From assembly GCF_000744945.1 (NCBI RefSeq), contig NZ_JQMX01000001.1, positions 3,173,130 through 3,237,129 of the forward strand: a stretch of 64,000 nt of DNA, written 5' to 3'. Made by a program: the position numbers and the translations under genes. Positions 18,053-26,583 of the stretch are shown here, one piece after another. The DNA comes from Carnobacterium maltaromaticum DSM 20342. GTDB taxonomy: Bacteria; Bacillota; Bacilli; Lactobacillales; Carnobacteriaceae. The notes beneath the pieces are model-generated. The model was not told where the DNA came from, did not search any database, and was given only the letters and a program-made list of their open reading frames with translations. Position 1 is the first letter of the stretch; every line of letters begins with the position of its first letter.

Positions 18053-18149
18053 AATAAGACTGATTAACCATAAATAAGTCTATCTGTTTAATAAATAATT
18101 AAGCTAAGTGATTTTTTAAAATCTTGAATTAGCTGACCGTAAAAATATT

Positions 18150-18179
18150 TTTACAAAATTTAATTTTTAGTGATATACT
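18150..18179 (+). promoter_or_regulatory. Promoter of the lipoprotein gene
   Basis: TTTACA (18150-18155) and TATACT (18174-18179) with an 18-base spacer, about 70 bases before the start codon at 18251. Confidence 0.6.
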
Positions 18180-18250
18180 TATGTTAGTAAATATAGGATA
18201 GTACACAATAGAAATTGAATGAGATTAATTTCAAATATAAGGGGAAAAAA

Positions 18251-19141
18251 ATGAATAAAAAAATAAATAGGTTGTTTGTTGGACTGAGTTTGTTATTTAT
18301 CGTAGTATTTGCATTTGGTTGTGGAAAAAAAAATACTATTAATAAGAGTCAAATTGAAAATACAGCAATAATTGAAAAGTATAATAGATATATGGATTTG
18401 TTTAAATTTACTAATGTAGAATTAGTTGGACTAAATAATCAGCTTGTTGAAACAATTAATAAAGATACGACAGAAGAAAAAGAGTATCAATTACAAGTTT
18501 TGGATGAAGACTTTTTGACTGATTACGATAAATTAATAACTCAAACAAGAATAGCTATAGATTTAACACCAAAATTTGATGCTGATAAAAATGCTAGACA
18601 ATTAATTGATGTTTTAGAAGATGAAAAAGAAATCCTTGAAAAGATTCACTCTTATTATTTAAAAAAAGATTCTATAGAGGATAATTCTAGCAAAAGAAAA
18701 GAATTAGAGTTGCAGTTTTTAGAAACTGCAGGAACAGTTTCCAAAAAATCAGAAAAATTTAACCAAACTATGGTAAAAATTAGCGAAGAACTGATAGGGA
18801 AAGATAAAGAAGAAAATATAAAGAATAATAAATCTGTTAATTATAATGTGATTCTAATTGTTAGTGATGTAATAAAAATAGTTAATATGGATTTAGACAA
18901 AGAAAAAAACAAAGAAAAATTACTAATAGTACAGAATAATCTAGCTGAACAGGTAGAACAACTAAAAAGTACAAGCATTTCAGATCTTGAAAAAGAGGGG
19001 TTTGATGAAAAGTCGATAAAAAATTATATAGAGAATATTGAATTGTTTACTACGACTATAAATGATCCACATCAAGATGAAAATACTGTTCAACAGAATT
19101 ATTACAAGATTTTGATTGCTTATAACTTAGCTACAAGATAG
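18251..19141 (+). CDS. Lipoprotein of unknown function (possibly DUF3829/YiiG-like)
   Basis: A 296-residue predicted lipoprotein. The signal peptide (residues 1-24) ends in the lipobox-like AFGC, with Cys25 as the lipidation site. ATG 18251 is chosen because AAGGGG precedes it; an in-frame ATG at 18215 would place a charged stretch before the signal. The mature protein is almost entirely helical and charged (KYNRYMDLFKFTNVELVGLN, then DEDFLTDYDKLI and KRKELELQFLETAG). This layout resembles the DUF3829/YiiG lipoproteins, but I am not certain. It has its own promoter and terminator, hence is monocistronic. Confidence 0.7.
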   Translation: MNKKINRLFVGLSLLFIVVFAFGCGKKNTINKSQIENTAIIEKYNRYMDLFKFTNVELVGLNNQLVETINKDTTEEKEYQLQVLDEDFLTDYDKLITQTRIAIDLTPKFDADKNARQLIDVLEDEKEILEKIHSYYLKKDSIEDNSSKRKELELQFLETAGTVSKKSEKFNQTMVKISEELIGKDKEENIKNNKSVNYNVILIVSDVIKIVNMDLDKEKNKEKLLIVQNNLAEQVEQLKSTSISDLEKEGFDEKSIKNYIENIELFTTTINDPHQDENTVQQNYYKILIAYNLATR

Positions 19142-19169
19142 AAAATTTATTCTAACAATTAATAAAGAT

Positions 19170-19216
19170 AGATTTGTCAGTACTTTTTTCTAGAAAGTAT
19201 TGACAAATCTTATTTT
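19170..19216 (+). terminator. Terminator after the lipoprotein gene
   Basis: 17-base arms AGATTTGTCAGTACTTT (19170-19186) and AAAGTATTGACAAATCT (19194-19210) with one G-U pair, then a T-rich tail. Confidence 0.85.
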
Positions 19217-19491
19217 TATTTTTAACCAAATAAACAATGAGGAAAAGGAGTTAAAGGCATAACTTATATAAGGAATCTAAATCAAAACAAGTTTTATTTT
19301 TCTACCTAGATAGGGCTAGTATTTACAAGGTTGATAAGTAGAGCGAGATAACGTAAAAAATTAGTAAGAAAAAAGTGTCAGAAAATTTACTTTTTTTTTA
19401 CAAAATTTATATTTCCCCTAGATAGCTTACTAAAAAAAAAATATGTTGTATAATTGAACACTAGAGAAAATATAAATTAAGGAGAATATTT
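19217..19491. other. Intergenic region upstream of the glucosaminidase gene
   Basis: Nothing coding is seen. A likely promoter -10 TATAAT lies at 19449-19454 (in TTGTATAAT), with CTTACT at 19426-19431 as a weak -35 at 17-base spacing. AAGGAG at 19479-19484 precedes the GTG start. Confidence 0.45.
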
Positions 19492-20811
19492 GTGAAAAAA
19501 ATAAAAAGAAAAAAAATAATGACATTTTTGCTGGCTTCAACTATGTTAACTACTGCTATGCCTTTGAATGTGCTTGCGGAAGTGACTGATAAAAGCTCAG
19601 AATTCGAGGATAGCTCTGAACCTGAAGTGAGTACTGATTCTGAGGAAAGTATTGATTCTTCAACAATTTCTAGCGAAAACCAAGATAGTTCAGAACAAAC
19701 TGAAACAGAAGACAATAAGGTTGATACAAATTCTGATAATGGCGAAGACAAGGAAGTTATTGAAGAAAAAAATGTAGAAACTACTCCTTCAATTAAAGAA
19801 AATTCAGCTATGGGCCCTGGATTTTATGATACAGATATGGGCAATCAAAGGATGGCTAGAAGCACTAATGTTTTTTTAGATAATATAAAAAAAGGTGCCA
19901 TTGACGGATGGAGCAGATACAAAATTTTGCCGTCAATTTCAGCTGCTCAAGCGGTTTTGGAAAGTGGATGGGGAAAATCAACATTAGCAATTAATGCAAA
20001 TAATTTATTTGGAATTAAGGGAAGATATAATGGGTCATATGTTGTTATGCCCACGTTAGAATATATTAATGGCCAATGGATAACAGTAAATGCTGAGTTT
20101 AGAAAATACCCTAGCTGGGATGCAAGTGTGGAAGATCACGGAAGTTTCTTCCATGAAAACCCTCGTTACTCTAACTTGATAGGGGTTACTGACTATCGTA
20201 CTGTTGCTAGACTGTTACAAGAGGATGGCTATGCAACAGATCCTGAATATGCTGCAAAGCTAATTTCAATTATCGAATACAATGGTTTGGCTGACTGGGA
20301 TGTTCAAGCTTTAGGGAATCATAGTAGTAAGAATAGTGTTAAAATAATTGATTTAGATTTACCTACAGCACAAAGATGGCTTGATGAAATTCAAAAAAGA
20401 TATGTGGGATTAATAACACCAGATAGAGTATTTGGAATGAAAAAAGGCAATGACTGGTCTGTAAAAATGACGGACGTTACGTACGAGCAAGCTGTTGGAA
20501 TATGTCGTATTTTTAGAACTATTTTCCCACAGTATGAAATATATGGCACTAGAAGAAATGTTAATGATAGCATTGTAGCTTCTACACCATTTAATGTTGA
20601 AATTACTGGAATTGCTCGTGGTGATGCAGACAGTGTAATAAGAGAAGTTAGAAATCAATACTATTGGTTGTTAACTAGTGATAGAATTTTTATTACTCCA
20701 TTATCTTCTAGCTATATGATTGAAGTTAATTCTGTTCCGACAAATTCGGTAAATGGTTTGAAACAAGAATTAAAAACGATTTATCAATTAATGGATTATC
20801 AAGTTCAGTAA
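19492..20811 (+). CDS. Secreted glucosaminidase (GH73) with two novel C-terminal repeats
   Basis: A secreted peptidoglycan hydrolase of 439 residues predicted to cut after GlcNAc. Residues 1-29 are a signal peptide ending VLAEV. Residues 30-105 form a Ser/Glu/Asp-rich low-complexity linker. Residues 130-265 are a GH73-type domain with ISAAQAVLESGWGKS (the catalytic Glu) and NANNLFGIKG, followed by YPSWDASVEDHGSFF and YATDPEYAAKLI. From about residue 285 to the end are two related units of about 70 residues instead of the usual LysM or SH3 repeats. Each has a helix, then a Y..L.T.DR.F motif (VGLITPDRVFG and YWLLTSDRIFI). The start is GTG 19492 after AAGGAG. Confidence 0.88.
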   Translation: MKKIKRKKIMTFLLASTMLTTAMPLNVLAEVTDKSSEFEDSSEPEVSTDSEESIDSSTISSENQDSSEQTETEDNKVDTNSDNGEDKEVIEEKNVETTPSIKENSAMGPGFYDTDMGNQRMARSTNVFLDNIKKGAIDGWSRYKILPSISAAQAVLESGWGKSTLAINANNLFGIKGRYNGSYVVMPTLEYINGQWITVNAEFRKYPSWDASVEDHGSFFHENPRYSNLIGVTDYRTVARLLQEDGYATDPEYAAKLISIIEYNGLADWDVQALGNHSSKNSVKIIDLDLPTAQRWLDEIQKRYVGLITPDRVFGMKKGNDWSVKMTDVTYEQAVGICRIFRTIFPQYEIYGTRRNVNDSIVASTPFNVEITGIARGDADSVIREVRNQYYWLLTSDRIFITPLSSSYMIEVNSVPTNSVNGLKQELKTIYQLMDYQVQ

Positions 20812-20851
20812 CAAAAGTTTAGCGAATTAGATATAGTGAAACCAGAAAAAG

Positions 20852-20888
20852 GTAACTTGAGAGTGAGTGCTCAAGTTACTTTTTTTTA
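20852..20888 (+). terminator. Terminator after the glucosaminidase gene
   Basis: Perfect arms GTAACTTGAG (20852-20861) and CTCAAGTTAC (20870-20879), followed by nine Ts. Confidence 0.85.
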
Positions 20889-21179
20889 TTGAAGTCGGAT
20901 ATATTCTTATAACTAATTTAGAAAAAAGAGCTTAATACAAAAAATAGGCTTAATTCCTTTAAAAGTTAAGTAGGAAAGATGGATAAATGTAAGCGTGACT
21001 AATAAAATGAATTTAGATATGTAAGGTTAAATAATAAAAAATATATTTGAAATAGTAGTTAAAATAAGGTAAAGTAAGCATTGTGAAAGATACATATATA
21101 GTCTGTTCTTTTCTAGTTAAATGGTTCCCTAAATATCCCTGACTATAGTTAGCACATTATGTTTGAGAGAGGTGCATAT
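20889..21179. other. Intergenic region before the polysaccharide cluster
   Basis: An AT-rich stretch of about 290 bases with no open frame of note. No clear -35/-10 pair was found. AGAGAGG at 21165-21171 is the ribosome binding site for the glycosyltransferase at 21180. Confidence 0.35.
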
Positions 21180-22013
21180 ATGAAATTAACGACGGTAATA
21201 GTTATTTATAATATGGAAATTGAGAAAACAAAAACTATTGAGTCTTTAAAAAACAACAAATTATTTTTTGAGTGTGAAAATATGGACTCACAAGTAATTA
21301 TTTATGATAATAGTAATTCCCCACAAGATTGTCCTCAAATCTTTAAAAATCAAGTCTATATTCATGATGAGCGAAATATTGGGATTGTGACAGCCTATAA
21401 TAAAGCTTGGGAGATAGCTAGTAATAAAAAAAATGACTGGCTTCTTTTATTAGATCAAGATACTGAAATAACAGAAGATTATTTAAAAAGAACAATTGCA
21501 GCGCTAAGCAATAATCAACAAGAAGAGAACATAGTTGCTATAGTGCCAACTGTATATTCAAATGAAAAAGTTGTTTCGCCTGTATTTTTAGATTCATTAA
21601 GACCTTTAAAGAATACGATGCCTTCTAAAGGATTACAGGAAAAAAAGGTTATGGCTATTAACTCGGGTGCGGTAATTCGTGTTTCTTTTTTAAATGAAAT
21701 TAATGGATTTAACAAAGAATTTCCTTTAGACTATTTGGATCATTGGTTGTTCCACACTATCTATGAAAAAAATCGCAAGATTTTTTTGTCAGATGCAAAG
21801 TTAAATCATGACTTATCTGTTATGAATTACAATACAATTTCACTTGGTAGATACAAAAGTATAGTAGATTCTGAAGTGAGGTACTATAACAAATATTTAC
21901 CCGATAAAAAAATTCAATTTAAGAAGCATTTGTTTCTAAGAATGATGAAACAAGCTATTTCTGTTAAAAATAAACGAATTTTCCTATATACAGCAAAACA
22001 AATATTCAAATAA
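21180..22013 (+). CDS. GT2 family glycosyltransferase (rhamnosyltransferase-like)
   Basis: A cytosolic or membrane-associated GT2 enzyme of 277 residues, GT-A fold, likely adding a sugar to a lipid-linked surface polysaccharide. The N-terminal TTVIVIYNMEIEK is followed by the nucleotide-binding VIIYDNSN, NIGIVTAYNKAW and the metal-binding LLLLDQDTEI (DxD, about residue 95). The DQD version and GIVTAYN motif are typical of rhamnosyltransferase-like GT2s, as in the gene at 27656. ATG 21180 is preferred because AGAGAGG precedes it; ATG 21159 lacks a site. A 200-base gap follows, so it is probably its own transcript at the edge of the cluster. Confidence 0.82.
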   Translation: MKLTTVIVIYNMEIEKTKTIESLKNNKLFFECENMDSQVIIYDNSNSPQDCPQIFKNQVYIHDERNIGIVTAYNKAWEIASNKKNDWLLLLDQDTEITEDYLKRTIAALSNNQQEENIVAIVPTVYSNEKVVSPVFLDSLRPLKNTMPSKGLQEKKVMAINSGAVIRVSFLNEINGFNKEFPLDYLDHWLFHTIYEKNRKIFLSDAKLNHDLSVMNYNTISLGRYKSIVDSEVRYYNKYLPDKKIQFKKHLFLRMMKQAISVKNKRIFLYTAKQIFK

Positions 22014-22098
22014 TGAATTGAGATTGCGAAGACGCTATTTTACTCGTTATAAATTAAGAAAGTTTAGACATTCTTAAATACTTAGAAAATGACAACTA

Positions 22099-22170
22099 TG
22101 TTATAATGATGGTAAATAGAACTAAGAGAATGTTTATTATTATAGTTAGTTTCTATGAATAATAGAAACT
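22099..22170 (+). promoter_or_regulatory. Extended -10 promoter and leader hairpin
   Basis: TGTTATAAT (22099-22107) is an extended -10 element. About 40 bases later a hairpin AGTTTCTAT (22148-22156) / ATAGAAACT (22162-22170) lies in the presumed leader, with no U run after it. This is probably the start of the main cluster transcript; the hairpin may be a leader structure. Confidence 0.45.
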
Positions 22171-22217
22171 GATAGATAAAAAAATAACTTGAGAATAGTT
22201 AGAGGAAAGTGGTATTT

Positions 22218-23009
22218 ATGAATAAGACTTTAGCGACTGTAAGCATTGTTACATACAATAGTAAGCATATATTTACAGTCTTAGATAACTTAAGAAAAGA
22301 ATTTGAAAATGATGAGCGATTTCGTTTTGTCATATTCGATAATAATTCTTCATTGGATTATCAAAAAAAATTGAAATCCTATGAAGATTTAGTAATTTTA
22401 TATTTTAACGACGAAAATAAAGGTTTTGGGTATGGGCATAATAGCAATTTTAAAAAATTCGCTGAAGATAGCGAATATTTCTTAGTTTTTAATCCAGATA
22501 TTTTAGTTGAAAAAAATAGTTTACTAAAAATGATTCATTTAATGGACCAAGAAAAAGATATAGGATTATGTTTTCCTAAGGTTCTTAATGAAGATGGAAC
22601 GAAACAATATTTAATCCGCAACAGACTAACGGTATTTGATTTTGCGCTAAGATTTATTCCCTTTAGTTTCGTAAAAAAAATGTTTCATAAAAGATTGGCC
22701 ACTTATGAATGTCAAGACTTATCAGATAAGCATAATTCAGATGTGAAAATTGGTTCAGGCTGTTTTATGTTATTACGTAGTACAGTTTTTGAAGAAGCCA
22801 AAGGTTTTGATGAACGTTACTTTATGTACTTCGAAGATTCTGATTTATCTCTAACAATTGGAAAGTTAGGAGCTCGATTGGTTTACACTCCCTTTTCTAC
22901 AGTAATTCATTTTTATGAAAAAGGTGCTCATAAAAATAAGCAATTATTCAAAATATTTATGCAATCTATGAGGAAGTTTTTCAATAAGTGGGGATGGAAC
23001 ATAATTTAA
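22218..23009 (+). CDS. GT2 family glycosyltransferase (WbbL-like)
   Basis: A GT2 enzyme of 263 residues with the N-terminal ATVSIVTYNSKHIF, FVIFDNNSS, NKGFGYGHNSNF and EYFLVFNPDILVE (NPD as the metal-binding motif), and a late CFMLLRSTVFEE plus YFMYFEDSDLS. This pattern is that of WbbL/RfbF-like rhamnosyltransferases. ATG 22218 is chosen with AGAGGAAAG at 22201-22209; the GTG at 22209 overlaps that site. It is followed 33 bases later by the polymerase gene, so it belongs to the cluster operon. The exact donor and acceptor cannot be read from sequence. Confidence 0.82.
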   Translation: MNKTLATVSIVTYNSKHIFTVLDNLRKEFENDERFRFVIFDNNSSLDYQKKLKSYEDLVILYFNDENKGFGYGHNSNFKKFAEDSEYFLVFNPDILVEKNSLLKMIHLMDQEKDIGLCFPKVLNEDGTKQYLIRNRLTVFDFALRFIPFSFVKKMFHKRLATYECQDLSDKHNSDVKIGSGCFMLLRSTVFEEAKGFDERYFMYFEDSDLSLTIGKLGARLVYTPFSTVIHFYEKGAHKNKQLFKIFMQSMRKFFNKWGWNII

Positions 23010-23042
23010 TTTTAAAACCTATTAGGGAGTGAATAATATCAT

Positions 23043-24398
23043 ATGAATCGTTTTGAAAAAGGGTTATTGACAGTTTTTTTTCTTGAATTATTTATTGGCG
23101 GTGGAGGCAGACTATTAGAATTTGGGCCTCTATCTATTAGACAAGTGATTTTTTTGACCTTGATTGCAACATATGTTACAAGAATTTTTTACACAAAAAG
23201 TTTTTTTAATTCAAATGTTAATGTGTTTATATCCAAAAAGTATGCGACGTATAGTGTATATGCATTATTATTTTGGTTCGTCGTAAGTTCAATAATTGGT
23301 ATTTTAAATCAACACAGTTTTTCAATTATAATGATGGATTTTTTACGGGTTTCTTTTTTAGGCTTATATTTCCCATTAGCCTATTATATTTCAGAAGAGC
23401 GGTTTAAATTAAGCTGGGTCATTAATCTTTTGAAAATAGCCACTTTAATTATAGCAATATTTACTATCGGAATTGACGTTACAGGTAGATTCATCTTAAA
23501 AGATAATTTTAATGAATTTTATATAGCTATTAACAACGCTTTCCCAAATGAGTTATTCTTTAGACCTAGTCGTGGAGTATTTTATAAAGGCCACTTCTTC
23601 TTATTATTTGGTTTAATTATATCAACTAATCAATGGTTGAATCGAAAGCAAACTAAGTTAGACATGGTTAATGTAGTATTGGCGATAGTTTCTATTATTT
23701 GGTCAGAAACGAGAGGCTTATTAATTGGATACATGGTAGCAATCTTTTTTATAGCTCTTTTAGATTATAAGGTTTTATTGACTCCAATAATTGGTTTTTT
23801 TAATCGGCTAAAAGCTATGGTTTCCAAACCAAATAGAAAAAAATTAATACTTTATTTTTGTATTTTAATATCCGTGCCACTGTTGTATCAAAATATGACA
23901 TTATCGCGTTTCAATGATATGCCTTTAGCATCAAATCAAACCAACAGCACACATAAAAAAAATTCTAAAGTAAATGATGTAAGTATAAATGCTAGATTAT
24001 ATTTGTTGCAAGCATCTAAAGATATAGTGTTAGAGAAACCACAAAATATGATCATTGGTAATGGTTATGGAACTAAAATTGGTGACAGAATTGATGGTAT
24101 TGAAATGAGTTTTATTGATATATTGGTAGAGCAAGGCTTGGTTGGTGTATTACTCTGGCTTAACTTGTGCTTATTACCATTTATTTACTATTTTAAAGTT
24201 TACAAAAAAGAAAAAAGACTATTGTATACTCAGATATCATTATTGGCATGTGTGGTGGCAATGGTTCTCTTGACAAATATTAACCCATTTTTAAATAGTC
24301 CTATTGGATTAGGTTTTCTATTATTTGTAATTGCCGATGCAATGAATTCTAAGGCTAGTTTTTCTTCGAAATTTGACAAGGTGGAGGGAATAAAATGA
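23043..24398 (+). CDS. O-antigen ligase/polymerase-like membrane protein (Wzy type, first)
   Basis: An integral membrane protein of 451 residues with about eleven hydrophobic segments. The extracellular loop before the last segments carries GNGYGTKIGDR and SFIDILVEQGLVGVLLWL, the pattern of the Wzy_C/O-antigen ligase family. Such proteins join lipid-linked repeat units outside the membrane. Arg in IWSETRGLLIGY is a typical periplasmic loop residue. Its stop overlaps the next start (ATGA at 24395), so translation is coupled. It is not similar by eye to the two paralogous polymerases at 35.9 and 39.5 kb, suggesting a different repeat unit. Confidence 0.8.
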   Translation: MNRFEKGLLTVFFLELFIGGGGRLLEFGPLSIRQVIFLTLIATYVTRIFYTKSFFNSNVNVFISKKYATYSVYALLFWFVVSSIIGILNQHSFSIIMMDFLRVSFLGLYFPLAYYISEERFKLSWVINLLKIATLIIAIFTIGIDVTGRFILKDNFNEFYIAINNAFPNELFFRPSRGVFYKGHFFLLFGLIISTNQWLNRKQTKLDMVNVVLAIVSIIWSETRGLLIGYMVAIFFIALLDYKVLLTPIIGFFNRLKAMVSKPNRKKLILYFCILISVPLLYQNMTLSRFNDMPLASNQTNSTHKKNSKVNDVSINARLYLLQASKDIVLEKPQNMIIGNGYGTKIGDRIDGIEMSFIDILVEQGLVGVLLWLNLCLLPFIYYFKVYKKEKRLLYTQISLLACVVAMVLLTNINPFLNSPIGLGFLLFVIADAMNSKASFSSKFDKVEGIK

Positions 24399-25102
24399 TT
24401 TCTGTTTGTTTAGCAACCTTTAATGGACAGGAATTTATTGAAAGACAACTAGATTCCATTATTGAACAAGTAACAAGTGAAGATGAGATTATTATTGTTG
24501 ATGATGGGTCAAATGATAGGACGATTGACTTAATCAAAGCCAAGTATTCTGAACAAGTATTTTTGCATATAAATACTAGTAATTTAGGTCCTATAAAAAG
24601 TTTTGAAAAAGCCATTTCTTTGGCTACAGGAGATTATATATTCTTATGTGACCAAGATGATATTTGGTTGCCGAATAAAGTCCAAGTGGTGATAGAGGCC
24701 TTTAAAGAACAAAAAGCTGATATAGTTGTTCATGATGCACAAGTTGTAGATGGAAATCTTAAAGAGTTATCACCTTCATGGAATATAAGAAATAAAAATA
24801 AGTTAGATCAAACACTACTAGGAAATATTAAAAAGAATGCTTTCACTGGATGCATGATGGCATTTAGCCAAGAAATGGTGCCTTTAATACTTCCTTTTCC
24901 AGATTCGATTGAAATGCATGATCAGTGGATTGCTTTAGTAGGAATGATTGAAAAGAAAAAGATTGTTAGCATAGACAATATTCTGATGAAGTATGTTAGG
25001 CACGGAAGTAATGTTACAGCGATAAAAAGTAGGAGTTTAAAAGAACAGTTAATTGGACGTACAGGAACCTTACGAGCTGTGTTACAATATAAATATCGAT
25101 AA
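24395..25102 (+). CDS. GT2 family glycosyltransferase (DQDDIW type)
   Basis: A GT2 enzyme of 235 residues. Features are ISVCLATFNGQEFIERQLDS, EIIIVDDGSNDRTI (donor-binding DDGS) and the metal-binding FLCDQDDIWLPNKV, followed by GCMMAFSQEMV and MHDQWIAL. The CDQDDIW form marks a subgroup common in rhamnan and capsule clusters of streptococci and enterococci. It overlaps the polymerase gene by four bases and is followed 30 bases later by rmlA, placing it in the rhamnose operon. A rhamnosyltransferase role is plausible but not shown. Confidence 0.82.
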   Translation: MISVCLATFNGQEFIERQLDSIIEQVTSEDEIIIVDDGSNDRTIDLIKAKYSEQVFLHINTSNLGPIKSFEKAISLATGDYIFLCDQDDIWLPNKVQVVIEAFKEQKADIVVHDAQVVDGNLKELSPSWNIRNKNKLDQTLLGNIKKNAFTGCMMAFSQEMVPLILPFPDSIEMHDQWIALVGMIEKKKIVSIDNILMKYVRHGSNVTAIKSRSLKEQLIGRTGTLRAVLQYKYR

Positions 25103-25132
25103 TGATTTTAACTATGAAAGGAATGTGCAAAA

Positions 25133-26005
25133 ATGAAAGGAATTATTTTAGCAGGAGGAAGTGGAACACGATTATATCCACTAACAAAAGCTGTATCCAA
25201 ACAATTAATGCCGATTTATGATAAACCAATGATTTATTACCCAATGTCTACACTAATGTTAGCTGGTATCAAGGATATATTAATTATTTCAACACCGACA
25301 GACACTCCCAGATTTGAGCAATTACTAGGAAATGGTAATGAATTAGGTTTAAATATTGAATATAAAGTGCAAGAAAGTCCTGATGGTTTAGCTCAAGCCT
25401 TTATTTTAGGCGAAGATTTTATTGGTGATGATTCAGTATGTCTAATTTTAGGAGACAATATTTATTATGGTGGTGGCATGTCTAAAATGTTGCAACGTGC
25501 AGCTGCAAAAACTGACGGTGCCACAGTTTTTGGTTATCACGTAAATGATCCAGAACGTTTTGGTGTAGTTGAATTTGATGAAGAAATGCGCGCTATTTCG
25601 ATTGAGGAAAAACCGACTGCCGCTAAAAGTAACTATGCAGTAACTGGTTTGTACTTCTATGACAACCAGGTTGTTGAAATAGCTAAGAATATTAAACCAT
25701 CTGAACGTGGTGAATTAGAAATCACAGATGTTAATAAAGCTTATTTAGAAGCTGGTAAATTAGATGTAGAACTTATGGGTCGAGGTTTTGCATGGCTAGA
25801 TACAGGTACACATGAGTCTTTATTAGAAGCAGCTACCTTTATTGAAACTATTCAAAAGCGCCAAAATCTAATGGTCGCATGCCTAGAAGAAATTTCATAT
25901 AGAATGGGATATATTACTAAAAATCAACTTTTAGAATTAGCCCAACCTCTTAAAAAGAATGGTTATGGTCAATATTTACTACGTTTAGCAGAAACTAAAA
26001 TCTAG
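25133..26005 (+). CDS. rmlA: Glucose-1-phosphate thymidylyltransferase
   Basis: RmlA makes dTDP-glucose from dTTP and glucose-1-phosphate, the first step to dTDP-L-rhamnose. The 290-residue product has the [11 protein letters not shown] nucleotide-binding loop (residues 7-17), [30 protein letters not shown] and the late [14 protein letters not shown]. Length is canonical. Start ATG 25133 follows AAAGGAATG. It leads the rmlA-rmlC-rmlB order; rmlD is separated by a glycosyltransferase and a flippase. Confidence 0.97.
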   Translation: MKGIILAGGSGTRLYPLTKAVSKQLMPIYDKPMIYYPMSTLMLAGIKDILIISTPTDTPRFEQLLGNGNELGLNIEYKVQESPDGLAQAFILGEDFIGDDSVCLILGDNIYYGGGMSKMLQRAAAKTDGATVFGYHVNDPERFGVVEFDEEMRAISIEEKPTAAKSNYAVTGLYFYDNQVVEIAKNIKPSERGELEITDVNKAYLEAGKLDVELMGRGFAWLDTGTHESLLEAATFIETIQKRQNLMVACLEEISYRMGYITKNQLLELAQPLKKNGYGQYLLRLAETKI

Positions 26006-26020
26006 AAAGCAGGCAATCAA

Positions 26021-26581
26021 ATGAAAGTAATTGATACAAAATTGCAAGATGTAAAAATTATTGAGACTCCAGTACATGGGGATCATCGAGGTTTTTTCAC
26101 AGAAAGTTATACAGAAGATAAATTTAATGAAGCAGGAATTCCTAATAAATTTATTCAAGATAATCATTCATTATCAGTAGAGCCAGGTGTTATTCGTGGA
26201 ATGCACTATCAAACAAATCCCAAAGCTCAAACTAAGCTAGTTCGAGTGACTACAGGGGCTATATATGATGTATTAGTAGACATGCGTAAAGGCTCTCCAA
26301 CATATGGACAATGGGAAGGCTATATTTTAAGCGAGTACAATCACCGTCAATTACTAGTTCCCAAGGGATTTGCACATGGTTTTTGTACAATTACTGGAAA
26401 TGTAAATGTGCAGTATAAAGTAGACGAACTTTATTCACCAGAAAATGATCGAGGAATTGCTTTTGATGATCCAGATGTTGGTATTATTTGGCCAATGAAT
26501 AACCCTATTATGTCCGAAAAAGATACAAAGCATCCTCAATTAAAAGATGCAGATAACAACTTTGTTTGGGAGGAAAAATAA
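26021..26581 (+). CDS. rmlC: dTDP-4-dehydrorhamnose 3,5-epimerase
   Basis: RmlC epimerises C3 and C5 of dTDP-4-keto-6-deoxyglucose. The 186-residue cupin-fold protein has HGDHRGFFTESY, the catalytic-His motif VIRGMHYQTNPKAQ, LVRVTTGAIYDVLVDMRKGS and VPKGFAHGFCTI, and a Tyr in VQYKVDELY as expected. The start is 15 bases after the rmlA stop, and the downstream rmlB start follows almost directly, so all three are one transcript. Confidence 0.96.
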   Translation: MKVIDTKLQDVKIIETPVHGDHRGFFTESYTEDKFNEAGIPNKFIQDNHSLSVEPGVIRGMHYQTNPKAQTKLVRVTTGAIYDVLVDMRKGSPTYGQWEGYILSEYNHRQLLVPKGFAHGFCTITGNVNVQYKVDELYSPENDRGIAFDDPDVGIIWPMNNPIMSEKDTKHPQLKDADNNFVWEEK

Positions 26582-26583
26582 AT

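Noticed and set aside
19587..19800. Ser/Glu/Asp-rich stretch as a repeat array or CRISPR-like element
   Set aside because: It is the low-complexity linker of the secreted glucosaminidase; no regular repeat-spacer structure.
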